A stretch of 64,000 nt of DNA from Pseudomonas benzenivorans. GTDB taxonomy: Bacteria > Pseudomonadota > Gammaproteobacteria > Pseudomonadales > Pseudomonadaceae. Made by a program: the position numbers and the translations under genes. The notes under the pieces are model-generated. The model did not search any database, had not been told where the DNA came from, and saw only the letters and a list, made by a program, of their open reading frames with translations. Position 1 is the stretch's first letter, and the number at the start of each line of letters is the position of its first letter. The stretch covers positions 2,852,001 to 2,916,000 of the forward strand of contig NZ_CP073346.1 of the NCBI RefSeq assembly GCF_024397895.1, given 5' to 3'. Of the stretch, positions 36,460 through 45,784 are shown one piece after another.

Positions 36460-39327
36460 ATGCCTCTCTTCACTGGCTATGGAAGCGGCCTAAGCACTCT
36501 CGTCACTACAAGTTGGCTGGCCTGGCGCTCGCGGGTGTCGCTCGCCGGCAAGCTGGTGGTGTTATGTGCTCTGTCGCCGCTGGGCCTGTCCGAGGCGCTG
36601 GCCGCTGCGCCGGCAACACCCAGCAGTCCGCAGAGCGTGGCGCTCTGGTACGCCGACAACCCGCCGCTGGCGGAACTCAGCCAGTTTCACTGGAGCGTGC
36701 TCGAGCCGGCCCATGTGGATCGCAAGGCCGTGGCGTTCCTTCGCGCTCAGGGCAGTCAGCCCTTTGCCTACCTGTCGGTCGGGGAATTCGCTGGCGATAC
36801 CGCAGCCTTGGAGCAAGGTGCGCTCGATGGCGCCGCCAGCCCGGTGCGCAACCAGGCCTGGAACAGCCAGGTCATGCGCCTCACTTCGCCGCTCTGGCGT
36901 CAGCACCTGCTGCGCCGCGCCGCCGAGTTGCGCGAGCAGGGCTTCAGCGGCCTGTTTCTCGACACGCTGGACAGCTTTCAGTTGCTCCCCGGGCCCGAGC
37001 GGGAGGCTGAACGCATTGCGCTGCGGGACTTTCTCGCCGAGTTGAAACGCAAGGAATCTGGGCTACAGCTGTTCTTCAACCGGGGCTTCGAGGTCCTGCC
37101 GGAGTTGCCTGGGGTTGCGGCTGCGGTGGCCGTCGAGTCGATCCATGCCGGCTGGGATGCCGCCAATCGAGCCTATCGCTCAGTGCCTCAAGGCGACCGG
37201 GACTGGCTGGAGGCCCATCTGGCGCCCTTGCGTGCCCAGGGCGTGCCGCTGGTGGCCATCGACTACTTGCCTCCCGAGCGCCGTGAAGAAGCGCGAAAGC
37301 TGGCCACTCGCCTGCGCGCTGAGGGCTTCGTGCCATTCGTCACGGTGCCTGATCTGGATTACCTCGGGGTCAGCAGCATCGAGGTGCAGCCGCGGCGCAT
37401 TGCCCTGATCCATGACCCGCGTGAAGGTCCTTTCGAACAGGGGGGTGGGCACCGATATCTGGGCGGTCTGCTCGAGTACCTCGGCTTTCGCGTGGACTAC
37501 CTGGCAGTCGATCAGTTGCCTGCCCGTCCGGCCAGCGGCCTCTATGCCGGCGCCGTCCTCTGGATGACCGGCGGCCCTCCGGCGAATTCGGCGGCGTTCA
37601 ATCAGTGGTTGACGGCGCGACTGGACGAGCAGGTGCCCCTGGCGATATTCGCCGGACTACCGATCGACAACGACGGCCTGCTCAAGCGCATGGGCCTGCG
37701 CCGAGTGGCGCAACCCATGCGCGGCAAAGCCGAACTGGTGGGCTACGACGCCGAAACCCTGGGGCATTTCGAGGCGCCGCTGCGCCTGCGCACGCGGGCC
37801 CTTCCGGCGTTGACCGTCCTGGAGGAGGGCGCCGAGGCGCTGCTGACCCTCGCCGATGGCGAGGGCCGTCAGTACGTGCCGGTGGCGGTCGGCGCCTGGG
37901 GGGGCATGGCGCTGTCGCCCTACCTGCTCGAGGACGGACTGGAGCGTAGTCGCTGGATTCTCGATCCCTTCGCCTTCCTTCAGCGCGCCTTGCGCCTGCC
38001 GGTGTTCCCGCGCCCGGATGGCACCACCGAGAACGGCCGGCGCATTGCCACTGTGCACATCGACGGCGACGGTTTCGTCTCGCGGGCGGAGGTGGTGGGA
38101 ACCCCCTACGCGGGCACGCAGGTGCTGGATGACTTCATCAAGCCCTACCCGTACCTGACTTCGGTGTCGGTAATCGAGGGCGAGGTCGGGCCCCGGGGCA
38201 TGTACCCTCACCTGGCCCGGGAGCTGGAACCGATCGCCCGGGAGATATTCGCCGAGCCCAAGGTGGAGGTGGCCACCCACACCTACAGTCACCCATTCTT
38301 CTGGCAGCCGAAGCGGGCCGCGCAGCGCGAGGGGCTCGAGGCGCAGTACGGTTTCAAGATGGCCATTCCCGGCTACGACAAGATCGACTTCGCGCGCGAG
38401 GTCGCCGGCTCCGCGGCCTATATCAACGAGCGCCTGACCACGCCGGACAAGCCGGTGAAAATGATCTTCTGGTCGGGCGATGCGATGCCGGACGAGGCGA
38501 CCATCAAGCTGGCCTACGCCAACGGCCTGGCCAACGTCAATGGCGGTAATACCATTCTGACCAAGGCCTACCCCTCGGTGAGCGGTCTCTATCCCTTGTT
38601 TCGCCCGACCGCCGGCGGATTGCATTACTACGCGCCGGTGATCAACGAAAACCTCTACACCAATCTGTGGGAGGGCCCCTATTACGGCTTTCGCGATGTC
38701 ATCGACACCTTCGAGCTGACCGATGCGCCGCGACGTTTGCGCGGCCTGCACCTCTATTACCACTTCTATTCAGGCACCAAGCAGGCTTCGATTCGGGTGA
38801 TGCACCAGATCTACAGCTTTCTGGACCAGCAGCAGCCGCTGTCGCTCTGGATGAGCGACTACATCACCCGCCTGCACGGCCTCTATCAGGCCAGCCTGGC
38901 CCGCCGCAGCGATGGCAGCTGGCAGGTTCGCGGACTCGATGGCTTGCGCACGCTGCGCCTGGACCCTGCCCAGGGCTGGCCGGACCTGTTGCGTTCCAGC
39001 GGCGTGGCCGGGGTGCGCGACCTGCCCCAGGGACGCTACCTGCACCTGAGCGACGACCGGGCTCATCTGGTCCTGCGCGATAGCCGTGATCCGCGCCCGG
39101 CGCTGGAGGAGGCGAACACGCCGCTGACCGCCTGGCGCTATGACAGCGCTGAGCGGGTGCGTTTTTCCTTCGCCGGACAGCTACCCCTGGACTTCAGCGT
39201 TCGCGCAACCGGCAGCTGCCGGGTCGAGATCGGCGGCAAGGTTTTCCCGGGGACTCGGCAGCAACAGCTCTGGCGCTTCAAGCTGCCAATGACTCGGGTG
39301 CGGGATGCGCAACTCGTCTGCCGCTAA
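36460..39327 (+). CDS. pelA: Pel polysaccharide modifying protein PelA (hydrolase and deacetylase)
   Basis: A 955-residue periplasmic protein (948 in P. aeruginosa). An N-terminal signal sequence (about 25-50, preceded by an unusual 24-residue head) leads into a TIM-barrel glycoside hydrolase domain (about 58-310) with GLFLDTLD (Asp168) and VAVESIHAG (Glu226) at its active site. A middle domain (about 310-515) is followed by the polysaccharide deacetylase domain with HIDGDG (Asp535, Asp537) and THTYSH (His607, His611), which line up with the PAO1 catalytic and metal residues at a constant offset of seven. It deacetylates and trims Pel during export. First gene of pelABCDEFG; its end overlaps pelB by 23 bp. 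Confidence 0.96.
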   Translation: MPLFTGYGSGLSTLVTTSWLAWRSRVSLAGKLVVLCALSPLGLSEALAAAPATPSSPQSVALWYADNPPLAELSQFHWSVLEPAHVDRKAVAFLRAQGSQPFAYLSVGEFAGDTAALEQGALDGAASPVRNQAWNSQVMRLTSPLWRQHLLRRAAELREQGFSGLFLDTLDSFQLLPGPEREAERIALRDFLAELKRKESGLQLFFNRGFEVLPELPGVAAAVAVESIHAGWDAANRAYRSVPQGDRDWLEAHLAPLRAQGVPLVAIDYLPPERREEARKLATRLRAEGFVPFVTVPDLDYLGVSSIEVQPRRIALIHDPREGPFEQGGGHRYLGGLLEYLGFRVDYLAVDQLPARPASGLYAGAVLWMTGGPPANSAAFNQWLTARLDEQVPLAIFAGLPIDNDGLLKRMGLRRVAQPMRGKAELVGYDAETLGHFEAPLRLRTRALPALTVLEEGAEALLTLADGEGRQYVPVAVGAWGGMALSPYLLEDGLERSRWILDPFAFLQRALRLPVFPRPDGTTENGRRIATVHIDGDGFVSRAEVVGTPYAGTQVLDDFIKPYPYLTSVSVIEGEVGPRGMYPHLARELEPIAREIFAEPKVEVATHTYSHPFFWQPKRAAQREGLEAQYGFKMAIPGYDKIDFAREVAGSAAYINERLTTPDKPVKMIFWSGDAMPDEATIKLAYANGLANVNGGNTILTKAYPSVSGLYPLFRPTAGGLHYYAPVINENLYTNLWEGPYYGFRDVIDTFELTDAPRRLRGLHLYYHFYSGTKQASIRVMHQIYSFLDQQQPLSLWMSDYITRLHGLYQASLARRSDGSWQVRGLDGLRTLRLDPAQGWPDLLRSSGVAGVRDLPQGRYLHLSDDRAHLVLRDSRDPRPALEEANTPLTAWRYDSAERVRFSFAGQLPLDFSVRATGSCRVEIGGKVFPGTRQQQLWRFKLPMTRVRDAQLVCR

Positions 39328-42300
39328 ACCCACCCGCCTGCTCAGTCCCTGGGCCTTGCTGCTGCTGGCGCTGGTGGTGGGGGGGCTGCTGTACCTGACC
39401 CATAGGAGTGAGGAGGTCTTCCTGCCGGCGGGCAAGCAGCCCGACGCCGTGTGGGTCAGCTACGCCGAGCTGCTGCTGGAGGCCCACCCCGAGAACCATG
39501 AGCTGCGCCTGAACCTGATCGAGCAGTTGGTCAAACTCGGCGACTATCCCCGAGCGCGCCGCCACTTGAGCGAGCTGCGGGTGGATGAAACGGACAGCTT
39601 GCGCTTCTACCGGGTCGAGCTGGATGTGCTCGAGGCCCTGGCCAATCGCAAGGGCATCGAGCGTCCCGAGCGCCTGGAGCTGGTCGAGCGCCTGAGCCGC
39701 CTCAGTCGTGCGCAGCTGCCGACCGAGCTGCTGCTGCGTCAGGCTCGCTACGCCCTGTCGTTGTCGGCGCCGGGCCTGGCCGCCGAGGTCTATGCCGATC
39801 TGGCCGGGCGCGAACCGCAAAAGTCGGCCGAGTGGCTGGGGGAAGCGGCCAGGTGGTTTGTCGCCGGCGGTCAGCCACAGCGTGCGGCGCAGCTCTATAT
39901 CGATCTGCTGGAGCAGGCCGACTCTGCCGAGATGCGATCACAATGGTTGGCCCAGGCATTCGCCGCCCTGCGTGCGGGCGACCGGGGCGAAGCGGCGGTG
40001 GAGTTGATGAGTCGCCACCTGGCCGAACTGCGCGACGCCGACCCGAGCCTTTTGGCCGGGGCCGTCGACGCGGCTATCGGCAGTCGTCGCCTGGACCTGG
40101 CCACAGTGTTCCTCCGCAGCTGGCGTGCCTGGCGTCCCGATGACCTGCAGGCGATGGCCCTGGAGTTGCGCGTGCGCCTGGCCGAGGGTGATCTGGAGCA
40201 GGCCTGGGCGGTGGGTCGGGTACTAGTCGAGTCGCGCAGCGATGACCCTGACCTGCTGCGGCAGATGGCCCTGCTGGGCGAGTGGGTCGGTGATCCGCAA
40301 GCCGCCCTGGGCTACTGGATCCGCCTGCTGCAGGTGCGTGAGGATGAAGAGACCCGTGAGCATGCCTGGCGTCTGGCGGCCCAGATGTTCGATTTCGCGC
40401 GGGCCATTCCGCTGCTGGAGGCCCTCAGCGAGCGGCGCCGGCTGAGCGACGTCGAGCTCGATGCCCTGGTCTACAGCCAGCGTTCGCGCGGTACGCCGGA
40501 AGCCCTGGAGCGTTGGTTGCGTGCCTACCTGCAGCATCACCCGGAGCACCGTAGGGCCTGGTCCGCCTTGCAGCTGCTGCTCGATCACAATCAGCGGTTC
40601 GAGGCCGAGACCGAGGTCTGGGCGGCGATGGACAAGCGCTTCAACCTGACTGTCGCCGAGCGCCTGAATTGGGCCGAGGCGCATTGGCGCCGGTTCGATG
40701 CGGCCGCCGCCTGGCGGGTGCTCGACGCCATCGACTCTGCTGCTATCGATCACAAGGGCTACTGGCGCTTGCGCGCGGCCCTGGCCTGGGAACTTGAGCA
40801 GGATGCCGATGCGCGTCAGGCCTACGAGCGCCTGCTGGCGCTGCAGGTGACCTTGGACAATGGCGATGAGCAGCAACTGATCACCCTGTACCGTGAATCG
40901 GCGCCGGAGAAGGCGCTGGCGCTGTTGATCCAGCGCTGGCAGCGTACCCGAGACCCGTCCAGCCTGACCGAAGCCTTGCAGCTGGCCGAGGAACTGGCGG
41001 CCTGGGCGCAGCTGCAGGCCCTGGTCGATGAGGCCATGGTGATGCCAAGCAGTCGCCAGGTGCCGGCGCTCTGGCAGGCCCGTGCGCGCCTGGCCGAGCG
41101 GGGCGGGCGCGCTCAGGAGGCCGAGCGCCTGTATCGCCAGGCCTTGAGCTTGTTCCCCGGACAGAGCCTGTTCCGCGAGCGACTGCTCTGGCTCTATATC
41201 GACCAGGGGCGCCGCGCCGAGCTACCGGCCTTGCTCCAGCAGTGGCGCGGCCTGGCGCGGCAAGACAGCGTGCTGTGGCTGCCGTTCGCCAGCGCCAGCC
41301 TGCTGCTCAATCGCACCGAGCAGGCTCTGGCCTGGTACCGGCTCTACCTGCGGACCAATCCCGACGATTGGTTGGTGCAGGCGGCCTACGCCGATGCCCT
41401 GGACAGCGGCGGGTACGCCGATGCCGCCCAGCGCGTGCGCCGGGGTCTGCTGGTAAAGGTCGATCAGCGCCAGCTCGCCGGCGCCATCGCGCCTTACCGG
41501 GTCTACCTGCGCCTGGTCAGCAGCAGCCGTTCCGCGCGCAGCGCCCTGAACCAGGCCTGGCGCTGGCAGGACGGCACCCAGATGATGCTGCAGCTGTGGT
41601 TCGAGCAGTTCATGGCGCGCCTCGACGGTACCAGGCAGGAGTCCCTGAAGGACGAGTGGCTGGCCTGGGCCCGCAGTCAAGGCCTGGAGGTCGACCGCTA
41701 CGAGCTGTTCCAGGAGGCCATGCGTGGCCAGGATCGTGATGCGCTGGTCCGGCTGCTGGCCGGCGGCGGCCTGGATCAGGCCCAGCGGGTCGAGGCCCTG
41801 ACGCGCCTGGGTCGCGGTGGCGAGGCCCTGGGCGAAGGCCTGAGCGGTCTGTCGGACGAGCAGCCTGGCAGCATCCGTGGCCAGTTGTTGCGTCAGACCG
41901 TCGAGCTGCATCAACGCACCCCCCAGGGCGCGCAACTGGGCTGGCAGAATCGCGATTTTGGCGAGCTCGACCTGCGCGGGCCGAGTGCCACGCTGGCCCG
42001 CCATCTGGGTAATGACTGGTATGGCGAGCTGCGGCTCGACCAGGGCAGCTACGATGCATCGACCCTGGATGAGCGGGTCTTGGGCGACGAGCGCAACGCG
42101 CGGCTGAGTCTGCAGCGTGAACTCAGTGATGGCGTGCTCGACCTGGTAGTCGATGGCAGCTGGCGCAACGATGAGGATCGCCTGGGATTGGGCGTGGCAC
42201 GACGGCTGCTGCTGTCGTCTCGCGACGAGCTGGAAGTCAGCCTGGACTGGCAGCGCGAGGCCGACGAGAGTGGCCTGCTGCGCGCCCTGGGCATGCGCGA

Positions 42301-42895
42301 TGGTCTCGGCATCGCCGGTCGACACAGTTTGAGCGCCCGCGACCAGCTGAGCTGGTCGCTGGCCCATCAGCGTTACAGCACCCGTCAGGGCGACGCCCTG
42401 GGCAGTGGTCAGCAGTTCAATCTCGAAGCCACTCACGCGCTGTTCTTCGAGGGGCCGACCTGGTTGTTGCGCAGCGGTATCAGCTATCAGCGCAACGCGC
42501 TGGAGAGCGAGCTGCCGGACAGTCTGTTTGCTTCGATCGAGGTCGATGGTCTGCCACAGCCCCAGGGCGGCGCTCTGATCCTGGATGGCGCGACCCCGGA
42601 AGATCTGCTGCAGGAACGCTTCGGTCAGCTGTATCTGGGCAGCACCTGGCGCCGCGGCTTTCCCGGCACGCTCAACCGCGAGCGGGCGCAGTACACCTGG
42701 CTGGTCGATGTGCTGGCCGGCTGGCAGTGGACCGAGCAGGAATTCAGTTACGCCATCAACACCGGGGTCGGCCTGGAGCTGCTCGGCGATGACGAATTGG
42801 CCTTCACCTTCGGCTACCAGTCCGCACCGCGCAGCGGTGGCGGCGAGCCGGGTGGAACCATGGGTATCAGCTACAGCGCCCGCTTCGGGCGCTGA
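39305..42895 (+). CDS. pelB: Pel outer-membrane export protein PelB (TPR plus beta-barrel)
   Basis: 1196 residues (1193 in P. aeruginosa). An N-terminal membrane anchor (about 14-32) is followed by a long periplasmic superhelix of TPR-like repeats to about residue 870, and a C-terminal outer-membrane beta-barrel. The barrel is shown by alternating strands such as WYGELRLDQGSYDAS, RLSLQRELSDG and the final MGISYSARFGR, ending in an aromatic-containing strand. The TPR part recruits PelA and the barrel exports Pel with PelC. The ATG at 39305 overlaps pelA by 23 bp. The chain is intact with no frameshift. Confidence 0.95.
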   Translation: MRNSSAAKPTRLLSPWALLLLALVVGGLLYLTHRSEEVFLPAGKQPDAVWVSYAELLLEAHPENHELRLNLIEQLVKLGDYPRARRHLSELRVDETDSLRFYRVELDVLEALANRKGIERPERLELVERLSRLSRAQLPTELLLRQARYALSLSAPGLAAEVYADLAGREPQKSAEWLGEAARWFVAGGQPQRAAQLYIDLLEQADSAEMRSQWLAQAFAALRAGDRGEAAVELMSRHLAELRDADPSLLAGAVDAAIGSRRLDLATVFLRSWRAWRPDDLQAMALELRVRLAEGDLEQAWAVGRVLVESRSDDPDLLRQMALLGEWVGDPQAALGYWIRLLQVREDEETREHAWRLAAQMFDFARAIPLLEALSERRRLSDVELDALVYSQRSRGTPEALERWLRAYLQHHPEHRRAWSALQLLLDHNQRFEAETEVWAAMDKRFNLTVAERLNWAEAHWRRFDAAAAWRVLDAIDSAAIDHKGYWRLRAALAWELEQDADARQAYERLLALQVTLDNGDEQQLITLYRESAPEKALALLIQRWQRTRDPSSLTEALQLAEELAAWAQLQALVDEAMVMPSSRQVPALWQARARLAERGGRAQEAERLYRQALSLFPGQSLFRERLLWLYIDQGRRAELPALLQQWRGLARQDSVLWLPFASASLLLNRTEQALAWYRLYLRTNPDDWLVQAAYADALDSGGYADAAQRVRRGLLVKVDQRQLAGAIAPYRVYLRLVSSSRSARSALNQAWRWQDGTQMMLQLWFEQFMARLDGTRQESLKDEWLAWARSQGLEVDRYELFQEAMRGQDRDALVRLLAGGGLDQAQRVEALTRLGRGGEALGEGLSGLSDEQPGSIRGQLLRQTVELHQRTPQGAQLGWQNRDFGELDLRGPSATLARHLGNDWYGELRLDQGSYDASTLDERVLGDERNARLSLQRELSDGVLDLVVDGSWRNDEDRLGLGVARRLLLSSRDELEVSLDWQREADESGLLRALGMRDGLGIAGRHSLSARDQLSWSLAHQRYSTRQGDALGSGQQFNLEATHALFFEGPTWLLRSGISYQRNALESELPDSLFASIEVDGLPQPQGGALILDGATPEDLLQERFGQLYLGSTWRRGFPGTLNRERAQYTWLVDVLAGWQWTEQEFSYAINTGVGLELLGDDELAFTFGYQSAPRSGGGEPGGTMGISYSARFGR

Positions 42896-42922
42896 GCACG
42901 GATTCAACAGGAGGATCGAATC

Positions 42923-43441
42923 ATGCAATCCATACGCAGTCTGGCCCTGGTGGCCATCGCCCTGCTTGTCGCGGGCTGTTCCAGCTTCACGCGGGAAAGC
43001 GGTCCCGCTTTCCCGCAAGGCGCGCAGTGGGGCCTGCTGCCACTGGTCAACTTCTCCCAAACGCCCCAGGCGGGTGAGCGCGCCGAGCAGATCCTGCTCA
43101 GCGTGCTGGCCGAGGAAGGCCTGCGCCCGCGCCTCTACCCGGCGGTCAGTCAGGCCGACCTGCCACTGCTGGACGATCGCGAGCGCCTGACCCAGGCCCT
43201 GGCCTGGGCGCGCCAGCAAGGCCTGGCCTACGTGGTCAGCGGCAGCGTCGAGGAGTGGCAGTACAAGAGCGGCCTGGACGGCGAGCCCGCCGTGGGCATC
43301 AGCCTGCAGGTGATCGAGCCCGCCAGTGGCCGCGTACTGTGGAGCAACAGCGGCGCCCGCGCCGGCTGGTCGCGGGAAAGCCTGGCGGGTACCGCGCAGA
43401 AGGTGCTGCGCGAGCTGGTTGGCGACCTGCAGTTCGAGTAA
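42923..43441 (+). CDS. pelC: Outer-membrane lipoprotein PelC
   Basis: A 172-residue lipoprotein (172 in P. aeruginosa). The signal peptide ends in the lipobox LVAGC with acylated Cys19. The mature domain is a small alpha/beta fold (GLLPLVNFSQTPQAGERAEQ onward). PelC forms a dodecameric funnel on the periplasmic face of the outer membrane beneath the PelB barrel. A clear AGGAGG lies upstream of the ATG. Its stop codon overlaps the pelD start (TAATG). Confidence 0.94.
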   Translation: MQSIRSLALVAIALLVAGCSSFTRESGPAFPQGAQWGLLPLVNFSQTPQAGERAEQILLSVLAEEGLRPRLYPAVSQADLPLLDDRERLTQALAWARQQGLAYVVSGSVEEWQYKSGLDGEPAVGISLQVIEPASGRVLWSNSGARAGWSRESLAGTAQKVLRELVGDLQFE

Positions 43442-44817
43442 TGGCGATGGAATCCGCGCACAAGGACTTCACCCTGGCGCCACGGGCCAGCAGCAAGGTG
43501 TCCTGGCTGGAGACGCTGCTGCTCAGCGCGCTGGCCATCGGCCTGGGTTTCTGGCTGTCGCCGGCCGACCCGCTGATGGTCGAGGCGGCCTTTCCCTGGG
43601 TGATCATGGCGCCGTTGTTGCTGGGCATGCGCTACGGCTTCATGAACGGCCTGGCCAGCGCCGCCATGCTGGTGCTGGCGCTGTTCCTCTGCCGTGCCTA
43701 CGGCGATGGGCTGTACCAGGAGATGCCGGCCTCCTTCATCGTCGGCGTGTTGATCAGCGGCATGCTGGTCGGCGAGTTTCGCGACATCTGGGAGCGCCGT
43801 CTGGAGCGCCTGGACCTGGCCAACGACTACCGTCAGTTGCGTCTGGATGAGTTCACCCGGGCCCACTACATCCTGCGCATTTCCCATGACCGTCTGGAGC
43901 AACGGGTGGCCAGCACCGACCAGAGTCTGCGCAGTTCGTTGCTGGGGTTGCGCAGCCAGTTGCGCGCGCTGCCGCGCGGCGATGACGCCCTGGCTACGCT
44001 CGCGGCGTCCATTCTGAATCTGCTGGCGATGTACGGCTCGTTCCGCGTCGCCGGCCTCTATCGCGTCGACGCCCAGGGGCGGATCGACGCCGAGGCGCTG
44101 AGCCGCATCGGCGAGGTTTCGCCGCTGCGCACAGATGACCTGCTGGTGCGTCAGTGCCTCAAGCGCGGCGAGCTGGTCAGCGTGCGCGAGGCCCTGCTGG
44201 AGAGCGGCGAGCATCGCCAGCACTCGATCTATCAGGTGTGCGTCCCGCTGGTGGACACCGAGGGGCGAGTGTTGGCGATGCTCGCCGTCGAGCAGATGCC
44301 CTTCTTCGCGTTCAACGAGCGCACCCTGAGCCTGCTGATGATTCTCGCCGGACACATCGCCGACCTGCTGCTCAGCGACCCTTTGGCCCTGCAGCTGCCC
44401 GACAGCGACGCCCAGGGGTTCAGCCAGAACCTCAAACGTTCGCTGATCGATGCGCAGACGCATGCGCTGGAGGCCTATCTTTATGCTTTCGAACTCGAGC
44501 CCAGGGCGCACAGTGACGAGCTGCTGCGCCTGATCGAGGGCAGTCAACGCGGCCTCGACCTGCAGCTCAGGTTGTCCAATCAGCGGGGCCATGCCTGTGT
44601 TCTGGTGCTGTTGCCATTGACCTCGGCAGAGGGCGCCCAGGGCTATCTCCTGCGCCTGAGCAAGCTGCTGCACGAGCGCTTCGGCCTCGACCAGGGACTC
44701 GACAGCCTGGGCGTCATAACCCATGCCTACGACCTGGACGCGCGCAACGAGCGCGAGGCGCTGCGACATTTTCTTTATAACGAGTGCGCCTTCAGTGACC
44801 AGCAAGTGGCTATTTAG
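43441..44817 (+). CDS. pelD: c-di-GMP receptor PelD
   Basis: 458 residues (455 in P. aeruginosa). Four N-terminal membrane spans (about 22-110), a short helical linker, a GAF domain (about 165-320) and a degenerate GGDEF domain (about 325-458) without an active GGDEF motif. The inhibitory-site motif RGLD (370-373) and Arg405 match the PAO1 c-di-GMP ligands R367, D370 and R402 at a constant offset of three. The protein should therefore bind c-di-GMP and switch on Pel synthesis after transcription. The start ATG overlaps the pelC stop; the longer open frame from 43255 is rejected. Confidence 0.95.
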   Translation: MAMESAHKDFTLAPRASSKVSWLETLLLSALAIGLGFWLSPADPLMVEAAFPWVIMAPLLLGMRYGFMNGLASAAMLVLALFLCRAYGDGLYQEMPASFIVGVLISGMLVGEFRDIWERRLERLDLANDYRQLRLDEFTRAHYILRISHDRLEQRVASTDQSLRSSLLGLRSQLRALPRGDDALATLAASILNLLAMYGSFRVAGLYRVDAQGRIDAEALSRIGEVSPLRTDDLLVRQCLKRGELVSVREALLESGEHRQHSIYQVCVPLVDTEGRVLAMLAVEQMPFFAFNERTLSLLMILAGHIADLLLSDPLALQLPDSDAQGFSQNLKRSLIDAQTHALEAYLYAFELEPRAHSDELLRLIEGSQRGLDLQLRLSNQRGHACVLVLLPLTSAEGAQGYLLRLSKLLHERFGLDQGLDSLGVITHAYDLDARNEREALRHFLYNECAFSDQQVAI

Positions 44818-45784
44818 CGGCGCCTTCCTGTTCGAACTGAGCAGCTGGGCGGCCCTGTCCGCGCAGCTGCCGGTCGGCCAGGCGGCCCTGCTCTACGCAT
44901 CGGCCCACGCGCTGGGCAGCCTGCTGCTCAGCGCCGGGATCTGGCTGCTGCTGCCGCGGCGCTACAAGTTCCCCTTGCCCTGGAGTCCGCTGTTCATCTT
45001 CGCCCTGGCGTTCTTCGTGCCGTTGCTCGGCGCCGTCGGTGTCATCCTGGCGGTCTTTCCCGCCCTCTACTTGCCCCGCAAGCAGCAGGAACAGGCGTGG
45101 GATTCGATGAGTGTGCCGGAGCTGCCGTTTCGCCCCCAGGATCAGCGCCGCGACCTGATGTTCAGCGATGGTGGTCTGCGCGACGTGGTGCGGCATGCGC
45201 CCAGTACCGAAAAGCGCCTGAACGCGCTGTTCGCGACCCGGCGCATGGAGGGACGCGACTCGATCCCTATCCTCAAGCTGGCGCTGCGCGATCCGGCGGA
45301 CGATGTGCGCCTGCTCGCCTATTCCATGCTCGACCAGCAGGAAAGCGGGATCAACCAGCGTATCGAGACGGCGCTCGGCCAGCTGGCCGCGGCGGCCGAG
45401 GAGCAGCGGCCGGCGCTGCATGCCACCCTGGCGCGCTGGTACTGGGAACTGGCCTACCTGGGCCTGGCCCAGGGCAGCGTGCTCGAGCACGTGCTCAATC
45501 AGGCCCGCGAGCACGTCGAGCAGTCCCTGGCCGGGGTGAGCAACGGCGAGTCGCACCTGCTCGCCGGCCGTATCGCCCTGCAGCAGGGGTTGCTGGAGCA
45601 GGCCGAAACGCATTTCCAGCAAGCCGAACTGGCGGGCGTCAGCCCGCAGAAGCTGGTGCCGTTTCGCGCCGAAATGGCCTTCATTCAGCGCCGCTACGAG
45701 GAGATTCCCGCGCAGCTGGCGACCTTGCCCGAGCCCTTGTTGCAGCGGCCACCCTTCGCAGAGTTGGCGAGATACTGGTTATGA
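44795..45784 (+). CDS. pelE: Pel inner-membrane protein PelE
   Basis: 329 residues, the same length as P. aeruginosa PelE. Two N-terminal membrane spans (about 18-40 and 58-85) are followed by a cytoplasmic TPR-like domain. It interacts with PelD in the synthase complex. The start is the GTG at 44795 (MTSKWLFSGAFLFE), which overlaps the end of pelD by 23 bp; the frame extends upstream but only inside pelD. Its stop overlaps the pelF start (ATGA). Confidence 0.92.
   Translation: MTSKWLFSGAFLFELSSWAALSAQLPVGQAALLYASAHALGSLLLSAGIWLLLPRRYKFPLPWSPLFIFALAFFVPLLGAVGVILAVFPALYLPRKQQEQAWDSMSVPELPFRPQDQRRDLMFSDGGLRDVVRHAPSTEKRLNALFATRRMEGRDSIPILKLALRDPADDVRLLAYSMLDQQESGINQRIETALGQLAAAAEEQRPALHATLARWYWELAYLGLAQGSVLEHVLNQAREHVEQSLAGVSNGESHLLAGRIALQQGLLEQAETHFQQAELAGVSPQKLVPFRAEMAFIQRRYEEIPAQLATLPEPLLQRPPFAELARYWL

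Noticed and set aside
41222..43219. Minus-strand open frame (665 codons) opposite pelB/pelC
   Set aside because: pelB and pelC read through without interruption on the plus strand with family-typical lengths.
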